Below are positions 24,500 to 35,500 of a stretch of 64,000 bases of DNA, one piece after another. The stretch is from the NCBI GenBank assembly GCA_022605405.1, contig JABYQQ010000021.1:372001-436000 (forward strand). The letters are read 5' to 3'. The translations under genes and the position numbers were made by a program. Under the pieces are notes generated by a model. It had not been told where the DNA came from. It ran no database searches and saw nothing but the letters and a program-made list of their open reading frames with translations. Each line of letters starts with the position of its first letter. Within the stretch, counting starts at the first letter, position 1. Source of the DNA: Earliella scabrosa (taxonomy: Eukaryota; Basidiomycota; Agaricomycetes; Polyporales; Polyporaceae).

Positions 24500-24940
24500 T
24501 GGGTGACTATCCGTAAGCCGCGTACGAATTGTTTAGACCTCCCAAATCCTAGACCGGGGAGATGTCGGAGATTCAGCGTGACAAGACCCCGTCTCGACCT
24601 TTGGTCCAAATCCCGCTTAGAAGCTCCATCCGGGACCAAACTCTAAAATCTGGGAGGGGGGTGGACCCCCCTACCCAGACCATGATTTAGGAATCCTAGG
24701 TTTCAAACGGTGTTAAGCGGGTCTGCGACGACCTGGCCAGTCTGTATATGGCATACGGGTAGGTTCAACTATGCGCGTCTACCGTCGGATCCCGCCTGTC
24801 AAAATCTAGACTCAAAGACATGGATTTGGTCCAACCGTGCGTTACGGTTTAGAATGGGTCCCTACAAGCGACAGGTCACTGAGATTCAGACTCCGACATC
24901 TAGGACATATCGTCCTAGATGCCTTACGGATAGTCACCCA
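24500..24940. mobile_element. 441-bp non-autonomous element with terminal inverted repeats (MITE-like)
   Basis: The left end TGGGTGACTATCCGTAAG (24500-24517) is repeated exactly in inverse at 24923-24940. Inside, AGATGTCGGAG near the left end also recurs inverted near the right end, so subterminal repeats are present. No open frame of transposase type occurs. Flanking bases (ending AGTAC, beginning CTGAT) show no obvious target-site duplication, so family assignment is open. It sits between the two GST genes. Confidence 0.6.
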
Positions 24941-24979
24941 CTGATGTTACAAAGAATCAATCCATTATACCCTGTTGCT

Positions 24980-25977
24980 TCACTTCGCCTGCTCCTTCTG
25001 AAGTTTCTCACGCAAATCCCCGAAGCGAACCTTGAACGTAGCCGTAACAAGCTCCTGCATCCCCAAGCCAAGCATCAGCGCAACACACCCTCGCAGCGAG
25101 GAAGGCAAGGAACGAACCTCATTGAACGTCGCCTTGAAGCTCTCGCGCGCGAGCGCGTCCTCCACATACTTGGCAAACCGTGCGTACTTGCCCGTAGTAC
25201 TAGTGATCGTCTCCCAGATCTTCTTGCCCTCTCCCTCGGGGAACGCGCCGAGCTCGTTCAGCAGCGACACCCGGGCACGCGCCAGGAACGGCGTCAGCGA
25301 GATGTCAGCCAGCGAATACTCGCCGACGACGAACCCGCCGTCAACGGGGAGGAGCGACTGGAGGTACTCGATCGCGTTGTATAGGTCCTCGACGGGCGCG
25401 TTGCGGCTTATGTGCCCGAACCAGGCTGGCACGAACTTGCTCGCCACGCCCTCGACGAAGAAACGGGCTTGTGCGCGCTTTACGGGGTCCTTCGGCACGA
25501 TGCCAGACTCGGGGAAGATGTCTCCGATGAACTCGACCAGGACGAGGGACTCGGCGAGCTTCACGGAGTCGGGGGACGGCTGGTCTGGGGGCACCTCTGG
25601 GCCGCCATATGCGATAGCGGGCACCTGGCACACGAGCACAAAGGGTTTGGAGTGAGTGCGCGGGATTCTTCACCGTGCTCGGAAGAGCTTACCTTGCTCG
25701 CGGGGTTGATCTTGGGTGCGTACCACTCGGGCTTGTTCTGAAGATCGATGTCGAACCTGGTGAAGGTCGCCTTCGCCTCTGCCAAGGCAAGTTCAGCCTA
25801 CACATAGCATAAGCTTCAGTCAAGGGTACAAATCACACGGAGATACGTGGAATTACCCTGTGGGCGTAGGGGCAAACCTAGAGCATGCACAAGAGAGGTA
25901 CTAGTCAGCAGTCATCGTTACGATACTCGTATCCGGTCACGCACCTTCGCGGTGTAGAGAGTGATTCTTTCGGGCAT
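24980..25977 (-). CDS. Glutathione S-transferase-like protein, Cys-type (omega-like)
   Basis: Four exons (25945-25977, 25857-25877, 25693-25797, 24980-25624) give 267 aa. The first two coding exons are tiny: 33 nt (MPERITLYTAK) and 21 nt (VCPYAHR). The CPYAHR motif, Cys13, marks Cys-type omega-like enzymes that act as thiol transferases or dehalogenate/deglutathionylate phenacyl substrates. The fold continues with AELALAEAKATFTRF, then VPAIAYGGPEVPPDQPSPDS and SLVLVEF. The C-terminal helical domain has VGEYSLADISLTPFLAR. The tail (LREKLQKEQAK) is longer than in its Ser-type neighbour. A TATA box is at 26045-26052. Both GSTs share GGPxVPPDQPSP and lie in tandem, so they probably arose by duplication before the catalytic residue diverged. 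Confidence 0.9.
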
Positions 25978-26044
25978 GGCTGTCAAATCGGGTGCTTGAA
26001 GGCTAAGTGGAGGTGAATGTCCAACACCACTCTTGGACGGGCCC

Positions 26045-26052
26045 TTTATAAA
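26045..26052 (-). promoter_or_regulatory. TATA box of Cys-type GST
   Basis: TTTATAAA (palindromic), 68-75 bases before the ATG at 25977. Confidence 0.55.
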
Positions 26053-26519
26053 CTGTCGAGGTAGATGGCATGGGGGCCACGCGTACATTCGACGTCGGAT
26101 GTCGTCATTGCGTTGGCTGATTGAGCTAGATCCCGACCGAGCGAATTGCTGACTGATTGAAGCCCTTCGTCGGGATTTCCCAGAAAAGCTCACATCCAGC
26201 GGGTAGCGCTATCATGCTATGTGAGGCTATGTGGTAGCTAGTGTTGCAAGCAGCAGAGCGTGCGCAGCTCGGGGAACGGAACCGCGGTGGGCGAAGGCAG
26301 AACATGCATATCCCGAACTCCCGGCTTTCTCGGGTGGACCGTGTGTTTTGAGCGCGTACCCAAAATCCCGTATATCGGCCTTGCATGGTCATCGAGACCA
26401 CAGGTTACCGGATTGTGGGAGAGCCAAGGACAGCGAGACCGGATACAGAGCAAGTAGCGTGGATGTGTACTGCGCCGATGCACCAATGTGTCTACCCAGT
26501 GTGTTGAATGCATAGGGGC

Positions 26520-26524
26520 AAAAA
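26520..26524 (-). terminator. Pol III terminator of second tRNA-Gln
   Basis: TTTTT on the minus strand, 11 bases after the tRNA 3' end. Confidence 0.55.
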
Positions 26525-26535
26525 CAACCCGTGTA

Positions 26536-26614
26536 GGCGCTACCAGGGCTCGAACCTGGGTTTTGGGAAGATGAACATCAGAATCCCAAGTGATAACCAC
26601 TACACTATAGCGCC
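26536..26614 (-). tRNA. tRNA-Gln(CTG), with 8-nt intron
   Basis: The same mature sequence as the tRNA at 3565-3644: acceptor GGCGCTA/TAGCGCC, D arm GTGTAGTGGTTATCAC, anticodon CTG in TTCTGA, T arm CCAGG/CCTGG. The gene is 79 nt because its intron is 8 nt rather than 9 and differs in sequence. The mature part is identical, as expected for selection on the RNA and drift in the intron. Confidence 0.93.
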
Positions 26615-27855
26615 CCATACGGTACGCCTCCACGTAGCTACATGACCTGCCTCGAAGAAGGACTCCATCCGGTTCGCCCGCAGCCCAATCGTTTGTGTAG
26701 GTAGAAACAAAATCCTTGCTACATACATCTCAGTACGAAAGGACGCGGGTCTGGGCGAACACTCGGCAGTGTTACTATACCGTATGTCGGACACTGTAAC
26801 TCACTGGTGACAGCTGCGAAACCGACAACACTTGGCACTTTTTGACAATCTGCTTCCGGGCGACACATTGAGTCACTCCACCGATCCTCCGACTGAGTCA
26901 ATGGGTGGCAATCCGAGATCCCTCTTTTGACACAAATTCAGACGTCAGGACTGACGCAAAGATTGGCTGCCGGACATCGATATGGGCCCTTGTCCAGCAC
27001 AGGTTACAGGTCCGTAGCTGCGACAACACTAGCGGTTATGTAGTTGCACTTACGGTTATGTTACGCGAAACTGCAGCGCAGAAGGGGTACACCATCATCG
27101 GGGCTTGGCCAACGGGCCGTTCAGGGAGGATGAGTATATATCTACAACGGCGGATATGTTCTGGATATGTTACCTACTTGGAGCTGCGCGGCACTGTGCA
27201 AGGTCATCGGAACACGACAGAGCCCGTGTCCTCGACGGACGGACTGAACCATTTCCACTCGAACAATGGGCAAAGCATGCGCAGAAGACGCGAACGCTCG
27301 GTTAGTGGGGCACCGGTGGCACGTTGAGGGGTCGAGACTAACAGGCAGGAAGGTGCAAGTGATACGTCGTAAGCAGTTTTCCTCGGCGCGAACCGTGGAC
27401 TGACATGTGTCGGAACACGAGTGCACCGATAGGCCGGGCTGAGAACGAGCACCATTTGCGCACAGACGACGGCGAGAGTGCAGAGAATGCGGGTGCTGGT
27501 GGTGTCGCAGGCGATGCTGAAACAGCATAGACGACTCGAACCAGACTCGAACGCTGTCGAACGGAGAGTGGTCGTACGAGGCAAAGCCAAGGCGGCCAAT
27601 AAGAATAGAGCGAGGAGATAAACAAGTCGTGCGAAATTTGGGGGCTATATTCGGGTGTGCCTAATATGGTCGGCATACTGATCCATCATGTCCCCACTTC
27701 CATTTTTTCTCTGAAAGTGAGGCGACCTTAAGTCGACACCCGCCTAACCTTGTTTCTCCTTTAAATACCGCCCGCGGCCAACGAGATGAGCCGCCCTCGC
27801 CCCTTCTCCCTCCCTTCCATCATCCCCTCCTTCCCCGACTCTACATCCTTCCAAA
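26615..27855. other. Intergenic region with no supportable gene
   Basis: Open frames on both strands (for example 26905-27327 plus, 27142-27676 minus) are short, overlapping and without recognisable motifs. The right end is the promoter of ATP-citrate lyase. Confidence 0.4.
27770..27777 (+). promoter_or_regulatory. TATA-like box of ATP-citrate lyase
   Basis: TTTAAATA, 79-86 bases before the ATG at 27856, followed by a C/T-rich leader. Confidence 0.5.
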
Positions 27856-30800
27856 ATGTCCTCGAAAGGTACGCATACACCCGGCTCATCTGCCCCCTCG
27901 CGCGCTGACGTGCGCGTCGCGCCAATCAGCCATCCGTGAATACGACGCGAAGCTCGTCCTCGCGTACTGGCTCGAGCGCGCACCTGCCGTTGACCCCTCC
28001 GCGCAGGTTGCGACCAAGTTCGTCTACCCCTCTCCCAAGGTCGCACAGATCGCCTGGGACCCTGCCACCGGTGCCATCACGCCCGACACCCAGCTCCCCA
28101 GCTGGGTCTTCACGACGAAGCTCGTTGCGAAGCCTGACCAGCTCATCAAGCGTCGTGGCAAGGCTGGTCTTCTTGCGCTGAACAAGACATGGGAGGAGGC
28201 AAAGGAGTGGATCCAGCAACGAGCTGGCAAGCCTCAGAAGGTGAGCGCGTCTTCATTACATCGCTCCATCTCATCTGGCGCTCCGTCTTATGCCCCGCGA
28301 TCGATTGGAGAGCGATTGAGCTTCTTGTTCTTCCTTTCCAATCGCGCCCCCTTCTTCGCCATCCTCTCACCTCATGCATCGATACGCGTCTGCATATGCA
28401 CTCGCGCGGAACGCGAGGTCGCTTAGGACGCGTTTTCTATTGCCCACGTGACTGCGTCATACCGCGTTTTTGACCACGCGGTCACTGTATGCGGAGGATC
28501 TGTGCTGATCGCGATCTGTACCAGGTCGAGTCTGTGACCGGCACGCTCAACAACTTCATCGTCGAGCCCTTCTTGCCTCATCCGTCCGATGCCGAGTACT
28601 ACGTCTGCATCAACTCCGCCCGTGAAGGTGACTACATTCTCTTCACACACGAGGGTGGTGTCGACATTGGCGATGTCGACGCGAAGGCCCTCAAGCTGAG
28701 CCTCCCCGTTGGCGCGCCATTCCCCTCTCGTCAGGCAATCGCCGACACTCTCCTCACCCACGTCCCCGCCGCCAAGAAAGAGACCCTTGTCGACTTCCTC
28801 ATCCGCCTCTACTCCGTCTATGTCGACCTCCACTTCGCTTACCTTGAGATCAACCCTCTCGTCGTTCTCGATGGCGTCAACGGTGGGCAGCCTACCATCC
28901 ACTACCTCGACATGGCTGCGAAGCTTGATCAGACCGCCGAGTCCATCTGTGGACCGAAGTGGGCTATTGCTCGCGACCTGTCTGTGTACGAGTCTGGATC
29001 TCAAGCTACGACGACTAAGGGCAAGACTGTCTCGGCCGATCGTGGTCCTCCTATGGTGCGTACTTCCTCTCTTCTGTGAATTTGCAGAGAGCTGACTTGA
29101 TCTTGCAATAGGTCTGGCCAGCGCCCTTCGGTCGTGACTTGACCAAGGAGGAGGCGTACATCCAGAAGCTTGACGCTTCGACCGGTGCTTCGCTCAAGCT
29201 CACTGTCCTCAATGCTGAGGGTCGCATCTGGACCATGGTCGCTGGTGGTGGTGCTTCGGTTGTGTATTCCGATGCCATTGCGGCTCACGGTTTCGCGCAC
29301 GAGCTTGCCAACTACGGCGAGTACTCTGGTGCCCCCTCGGAAGGCCAGACGTACGAGTATGCGAAGACCATTCGTGAGTTACCTATGTGTCTACAGTCAT
29401 CGGTTTTTCTCTGACCTCTGGTATAGTCGACCTCATGACGCGTGGCGCGCCTCGCCCTGACGGGAAGATCCTCATCATCGGTGGTGGTATCGCGAACTTC
29501 ACGAACGTTGCGGCCACCTTCAAGGGTATCATCCGCGCCCTGAAGGAGTACAAGGCTCCTCTCATCGCCCACCAGGTCAAGATCTACGTTCGTCGTGGTG
29601 GTCCTAACTACCAGGAGGGTCTCAAGGCGATGCGTCTCCTTGGCGAGTCGCTCGGTGTCCCCATCAAGGTCTATGGTCCCGACACTCACATCACCGCGAT
29701 TGTCCCCCTTGCGCTCGGAGTTCAGAGCAAGCAGTCGAACATTCACTCTATCGCCCCCACCCCGCTTAGCCCGCCTTCTCCCAAGAGCTCCGCCGCCGGA
29801 AGCAACCTCGAGCCGGAGCCTACTGTTGGCACCATCCACCCCGATGGCGAGCGCACGCAGCCTCAGGACCAGATTGTCAGCTTCGACAAGATGACCGACG
29901 TCGGACACGCGCGTCCTTGGTTCCGTCCTTTCGACGCTCAGACCCGCTCGTTCGTGTACGGTCTTCAGCCTCGCGCCATCCAGGGCATGCTCGACTTCGA
30001 CTACTCGTGTGGTCGTGAGACGCCGAGCGTTGCTGCCATGATCTACCCCTTCGGTGGCCACCACATCCAGAAGTTCTACTGGGGCACCAAGGAGACTCTC
30101 TTGCCTGTGTACACCAGCGTCGCTGAGGCCGTCAAGAAGCACCCCGAGGTCGACGTCGTCGTCAACTTCGCCAGTTCGCGTAGTGTGTACTCCAGCACGC
30201 TCGAGATCTTCGAGTTCTCGCAGATCAAGAGCATCGCCCTTATCGCTGAGGGTGTTCCTGAGAGGCACGCGCGCGAGATCCTCCACCTTGCGCAGAAGAA
30301 GGGCGTTCTCATCATCGGTCCTGCGACGGTTGGTGGCATCAAGCCTGGCTGCTTCAGGATCGGTAACTCTGGAGGGTGAGTGAGACTAACGTCCGGTAGT
30401 ATTCCTCGATGTCTGACGCGCATATAGTATGATGGACAACATCATCTCGTCCAAGCTCTACCGCTCTGGCTCCGTCGGCTACGTCTCGAAGTCCGGCGGT
30501 ATGTCGAACGAGCTCAACAACATTCTCTCCCTGACTACCAACGGTACCTACGAGGGTATCGCCATCGGTGGTGACCGCTACCCCGGTTCGACCTTCATCG
30601 ACCACCTCCTCCGTTACGAGCAGGACCCCGAGTGCAAGCTTCTCGTCCTCCTCGGAGAGGTCGGCGGTATCGAGGAGTACCGTGTCATCGAGGCTGTCAA
30701 GAAGGGCATCATCAAGAAGCCCATCATCGCCTGGGCCATTGGTACCTGCGCGAAGATGTTCACGACCGAGGTCCAGTTCGGTCACGCCGGTTCCATGGCG

Positions 30801-31995
30801 AACTCCGACATGGAGACCGCCGACGCGAAGAACGCCGCCATGCGCGCCGCGGGCTTCATCGTGCCTGAGACCTTCGAGGACCTTCCCGAGGTGCTCAAGC
30901 AGACATACGAACGCCTCGTCTCCACGGGCGCGATCAAGCCCCTGCCCGAGCGCGAGCCCCCTGTTATCCCCATGGACTACAAGTGGGCCCAGGAGCTCGG
31001 TCTCATCCGTAAGCCTGCGGCGTTCATCTCGACGATCTCGGACGAGCGTGGCCAGGAGCTCCTGTACGCCGGTATGCGCATTTCCGACGTCTTCAAGGAG
31101 GACATCGGTGTTGGTGGTGTCGTCAGCTTGCTCTGGTTCAAGCGTCGCCTTCCCCCATGGGCGACCAAGTTCATCGAGATGGTGCTCATGCTCACGGCTG
31201 ACCACGGTCCCGCTGTCTCTGGGTAAGTCCCGTGGTGTACTCCTGTCCAGCTATCGCTAACGACTTGCTCAGTGCTATGAACACGATCGTTGCGACTCGT
31301 GCGGGCAAGGACCTCATCTCCTCGTTGGCATCTGGTCTCCTCACGATCGGTTCTCGCTTCGGTGGCGCCCTCGACGAGGCCGCGTCGATGTTCTCGAACG
31401 CGCGTGACACCGGTCTCACTCCCCGCGAGTTCGTCGACAGCTGCAGGAAGGCGAACAAGCTCAGTACGTATTAAATGCCTTCAATTCCTACATCCATTCG
31501 CTGACCTTACGTCCTCAACAGTCAGCGGTATCGGCCACAAGATCAAGAGCGTGAACAACCCTGACTTGCGTGTCGAGCTTGTCAAGGAGTACGTCCGCAA
31601 GCACTTCCCGAGCCACAGTCTGCTCGACTACGCGCTCGCGGTTGAGAAGGTCACGACATCGAAGAAGGACACGCTCATCCTCAACGTTGATGGATGCATC
31701 GCCGTCTGCTTCGTCGACCTCCTCCGCGACAGTGGCGCGTTCACGTCCGATGAGGCTGACGAGTACATCAAGGTATGCTCTTACCGTTGTTTTCACATTG
31801 CGTACCCATGCTCATATTCTTCGCTAGATCGGTACGCTCAACGGTCTGTTCGTGCTCGGCCGCAGCATCGGTTTCATTGGTCACCACCTCGACCAGAAGT
31901 GCCTCCGTGCGCCGCTCTACCGTCATCCCGCCGACGACATCTTCATCAACATGGCGGACGTGGCGCAGCCGCGCGTGCTCGGCAAGGTGCACTAA
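27856..31995 (+). CDS. ACL1: ATP-citrate lyase (ATP-citrate synthase), single-chain form
   Basis: Nine exons (27856-27868, 27930-28240, 28525-29055, 29112-29373, 29427-30375, 30428-31222, 31273-31463, 31522-31772, 31828-31995) give 1156 aa. It cleaves cytosolic citrate with CoA and ATP to acetyl-CoA and oxaloacetate, feeding lipid and secondary metabolism. Order of parts: ATP-grasp/succinyl-CoA-synthetase beta-like half (from [34 protein letters not shown]), a Ser/Pro linker ([11 protein letters not shown]), the CoA-binding half ([20 protein letters not shown]), the phospho-His His808 in FGHAGS, and the citrate-synthase-like C-terminus ([21 protein letters not shown]). The start is a 13-nt exon MSSK; intron 2 is unusually long (284 nt). 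Basidiomycetes and animals carry this fused chain, whereas many ascomycetes split it into two genes. The gene is complete. Confidence 0.97.
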
Positions 31996-32587
31996 GCGCG
32001 TCCGCTCTCTCTCGACGCGTCTGCAAATGTTTTCGTCCTTGTGCTTTGCGAATCATGGGATTAGAGGGGGAAGTGCTCGCTCTCGAACGTTCTTACCATC
32101 CACATTTCTCTACGTCAGTACGACTCACGATCAAACGACCATCCGTGCATCATCCATTCCGTCCAGTCATCCTCATGTGCTTCTCGCTGTACCTACTCTG
32201 TGAAATTATAATGTCAACAATAGACCTCTTTGCATTGTGTTCACACCAGACAACGTCAGTTGGGGAAGTCAGCGCCCGTTAACTGGTAGATGGTGAGTCC
32301 GACGTGCATTTCGGAATGAGCGTTGGGAGTGCTAACTGGATGCACGCTTGCCAGGCACCATGCCACTCAAGGCCCACGGCGTTCCCGGTACAACCTGTGG
32401 GCGGTACGATTGTCTCGGGATTACAACACTGACCGGCATTAGAACTTCGCATCATCTACACGAGGTTTGGCAGATCCTGGGAAAGGAGTCCTAGTAGCCC
32501 AGCGCCTCGAGGCCTCGTGTTTTGTGACTGATGGACAAATAATCCTCGCAGCCAGGTCACTCCCTACCCCGACCTGCTTCAGTCACA
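31996..32587. other. Intergenic region
   Basis: 3'UTR of ATP-citrate lyase and upstream region of the DUF6535 gene. No gene seen. Confidence 0.4.
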
Positions 32588-35500
32588 ATGGTACGTTCTC
32601 GTCAACACACTGTGCGACTCAGCGCTGATCCCATGAATGCTAGTCTCAGGCTAAGGGCGATTTCGAGGACATCGTGGATCCTCGAGGCCTCGGTGCGAGC
32701 CCACCTATGAGCGTTCACAGCGCCGAACCTCCTCTCATGAATGAAGATGATCCCCTACCCTTCTCTGATGTGGGGGAGGTGACGACGCCTCGTGACGAGC
32801 ACGAACGCGCAGAGGCTCCAGCGCCTCTTGAACATGCGAACCTCGGCACAGGCACTTCAGCAGTCTTAAACCCACCTATGGAGGATAATGCACTGGCGAC
32901 GGATGAACCACCCGCAAGCGTACCACCTGAGTCGGAGAAGAGTGCGCCGGACGCTATCGCAGGCAGTGCGGTGGAAGCGAGAGCGCTCACTTCAACGCCA
33001 TTGTTCTTTGCTTCTGACAACGACCTCGCGCCACATGCCACGACTACCGATGATGACCAAGCTACCAGGAATCAAGCTCATCCTACACCGCCCAACATCC
33101 TCAGGTTAGACCTTGGAACCTCTGAACGTATAAGCGCCACGCGTATGTAGGATCCATATGTCCCTGGTGGCAGCATCACTCAAAGACATTGTCTGTAGAA
33201 ACGCCGCCGTTACCCCCTCCGAGTCGACAATCATCATGGTCTACATGGCAGCCGAACCCTGTCTTGCAGCCCTCACCACCAATTGGATCGGTCCCTTTGA
33301 CCATCCCAGACAGTCCAGGTCTCTTCGGACCACGAAGCCCTCGTGGATCCCCTTACTCATCAATCTTCAATGCGTCCACTCGGGCGAATGATGACGGTCG
33401 TTCGTCGGGTCTCTTTGGGACTGGAACCCCTATCTATTTTGGGGACTCGGCTGCCTTCCTTGGGTCGAGCTTCACAGCTCAGGATAGACCACGGTCATCT
33501 GCGAGTAGGAACAAGGACTTCAGGGCGGCTCTTGATCCTCCACCAGCTCGTCGTCCGTCTCAATCTCGTCGGTCCTCTCGCGGTGCACTCAATGATAGGG
33601 TCCGACGCGGCATTTTGAAGACGGCAGCGCATGCAACCGGTGATGGAGTTGAGGGAAATCGGCGGGACAAGAAAGTTGCCTTTGATCACGATAATGACGC
33701 CCCCAGTACGACGAGCGGAAAGCGCGAAGGCGACGAACCGAAGCAGGTGAGATCCCCTAGGCAACTCATGGCCCGTCTCCAATGCTGATTTGGACGAAGA
33801 AAGTAGAGGCACCGAGAACGGAAGGTCGAGCACCTGCGCAGGCGAGTCCATCCACGTCTGCTACAATGGATATCGCTCGCTCAACATCTTCCTCGTTTCT
33901 GTAGGATACCCCACGACACGACGTCGAATCATCCAGACCGGAGGTGGATATATGGCCATTATATCTTGAGCATGCACTAGTTCAGGACAGAGAGGCTGTA
34001 CGAGCTTGGAATTCCGACCTAGACTCTATTTTGATATTCGTGAGTTGGCACACTGTTTGTTCATCAGCATCAAATCTAACTCCGCCTACAGGCTGCCCTC
34101 TTCTCCGCGGTTCTCACCACTCTGGTGATTGAATCCTACCAAACCTTGCAGCCCGACCCTCAAGTTGAGATCATGCGAGCAGTACTGCTTCAGCTACAGA
34201 GGAACGCCAACACTTCAGATGTCGTCCAGGACCCCATTGGCCCCTTCCAGATCACCGGCTCCGCTATTCGCGTCAATGTCTACTGGTTCTCTAGTCTCAT
34301 CATCAGCTTATCGACAGCTCTCCTAGCAATCTTGGCTAAGCAATGGGTCAATTACCTGCTCGCTGGCCTTTCCCCCGTGCCTTCGACTCAAGGTAGACAC
34401 CGCCAATACCGTATGGATGGTCTACACAAGTGGAATCTACCCGCTATGCTGTCGCTCCTTCCCCTCCTGCTTCATGTTGCTCTGCTACTCTTCTTTGCTG
34501 GACTCGTCGACTTCGTCTGGGCACTCAACGGTAGCGTGGCCGTTGTTTCCGCTATCTTGGTCATCACCACATTCCTCGTGTACGCGGCAACCAACATGCT
34601 CTCCTACATCTACCCTGAATGCCCCTTCAAGACCTCTGTCACTGTCTATATCGCTATTGCCCACGATCTCCTAACCATCTTGAGCGGCAAGGTCGTCGTG
34701 CAAGCGAAATTGGCTTGGGCAAGCCTGCGTACAATCATGCGCAACTTTGGACGCGCGCTGCGAGCGCCCCGTGCGTTCGGCCCTCGTACTACCCTCAAGA
34801 TCGTCGTATCAGAACTTGATCAAACGAAGAGCTACGTGGAGTCAGAGAAGCCGCGATACAGCGCACTCCGGATCTCATCGCTTCGGTACCAGGACGAGCA
34901 GTTCATCTCCCAGAATGCCAGCCTCATGGACTCACGCGTGTACCTCTGGCTGGTGCACAACGTTGGTCGCTTCTCGACACCGGACGGGGTTGGCCACGCG
35001 CTGATGCGATTCCCACACCTTATTCGTCATCGTCAACTCTTCATCCGAGAGGGCGCATCTGCCTTACTCGAACGCCTTCTGAAGTCCTGGTTCAGTGCAC
35101 CGTGGAGGGACCTCAGCGACGACGAACGCCAGCGCGTGACGTCGGTCGTGCGCACCCTCGGAATGCTTGCTTCTGAGGCGGAGGTCGACGGTGCAGAATT
35201 TGCACAACCGAGCGTCCCTGACGGTACCCTCCTGGACAACACCCCCTTCCTGCCAGTTCAACGTGGACAAAACCATGTCGATGCATTCCTGACACATGAC
35301 TCCCTCGAGCTTATCGGACACCTCCTGCCCATGCTCAATACATTGTCCCTACCGCTTGCCGCATTCGTCCTGCGCTTGTCTGTCCAGATGACCCAGGGTG
35401 ATCATGCTGTCACCTGGGCTCGGCTCGGCGGTAACAGGCTGATAGAGTCTTTCCTGCAGAGGGTGATGGACTTTGAAAAGGAGGACGGGCAGCGCTCCGA

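Larger units (their letters stand above)
25978..26535. other. Intergenic region
   Basis: Promoter of the Cys-type GST, then spacer to the tRNA. Nothing else is supportable. Confidence 0.4.

Noticed and set aside
29312..30286. 324-codon minus frame
   Set aside because: Shadow of ATP-citrate lyase exon 5, which has a full set of family motifs.
33101..33198. Donor at 33105 for DUF6535 protein 1 exon 2
   Set aside because: No acceptor restores the frame; the GTATGT donor at 33143 with acceptor 33198 does.
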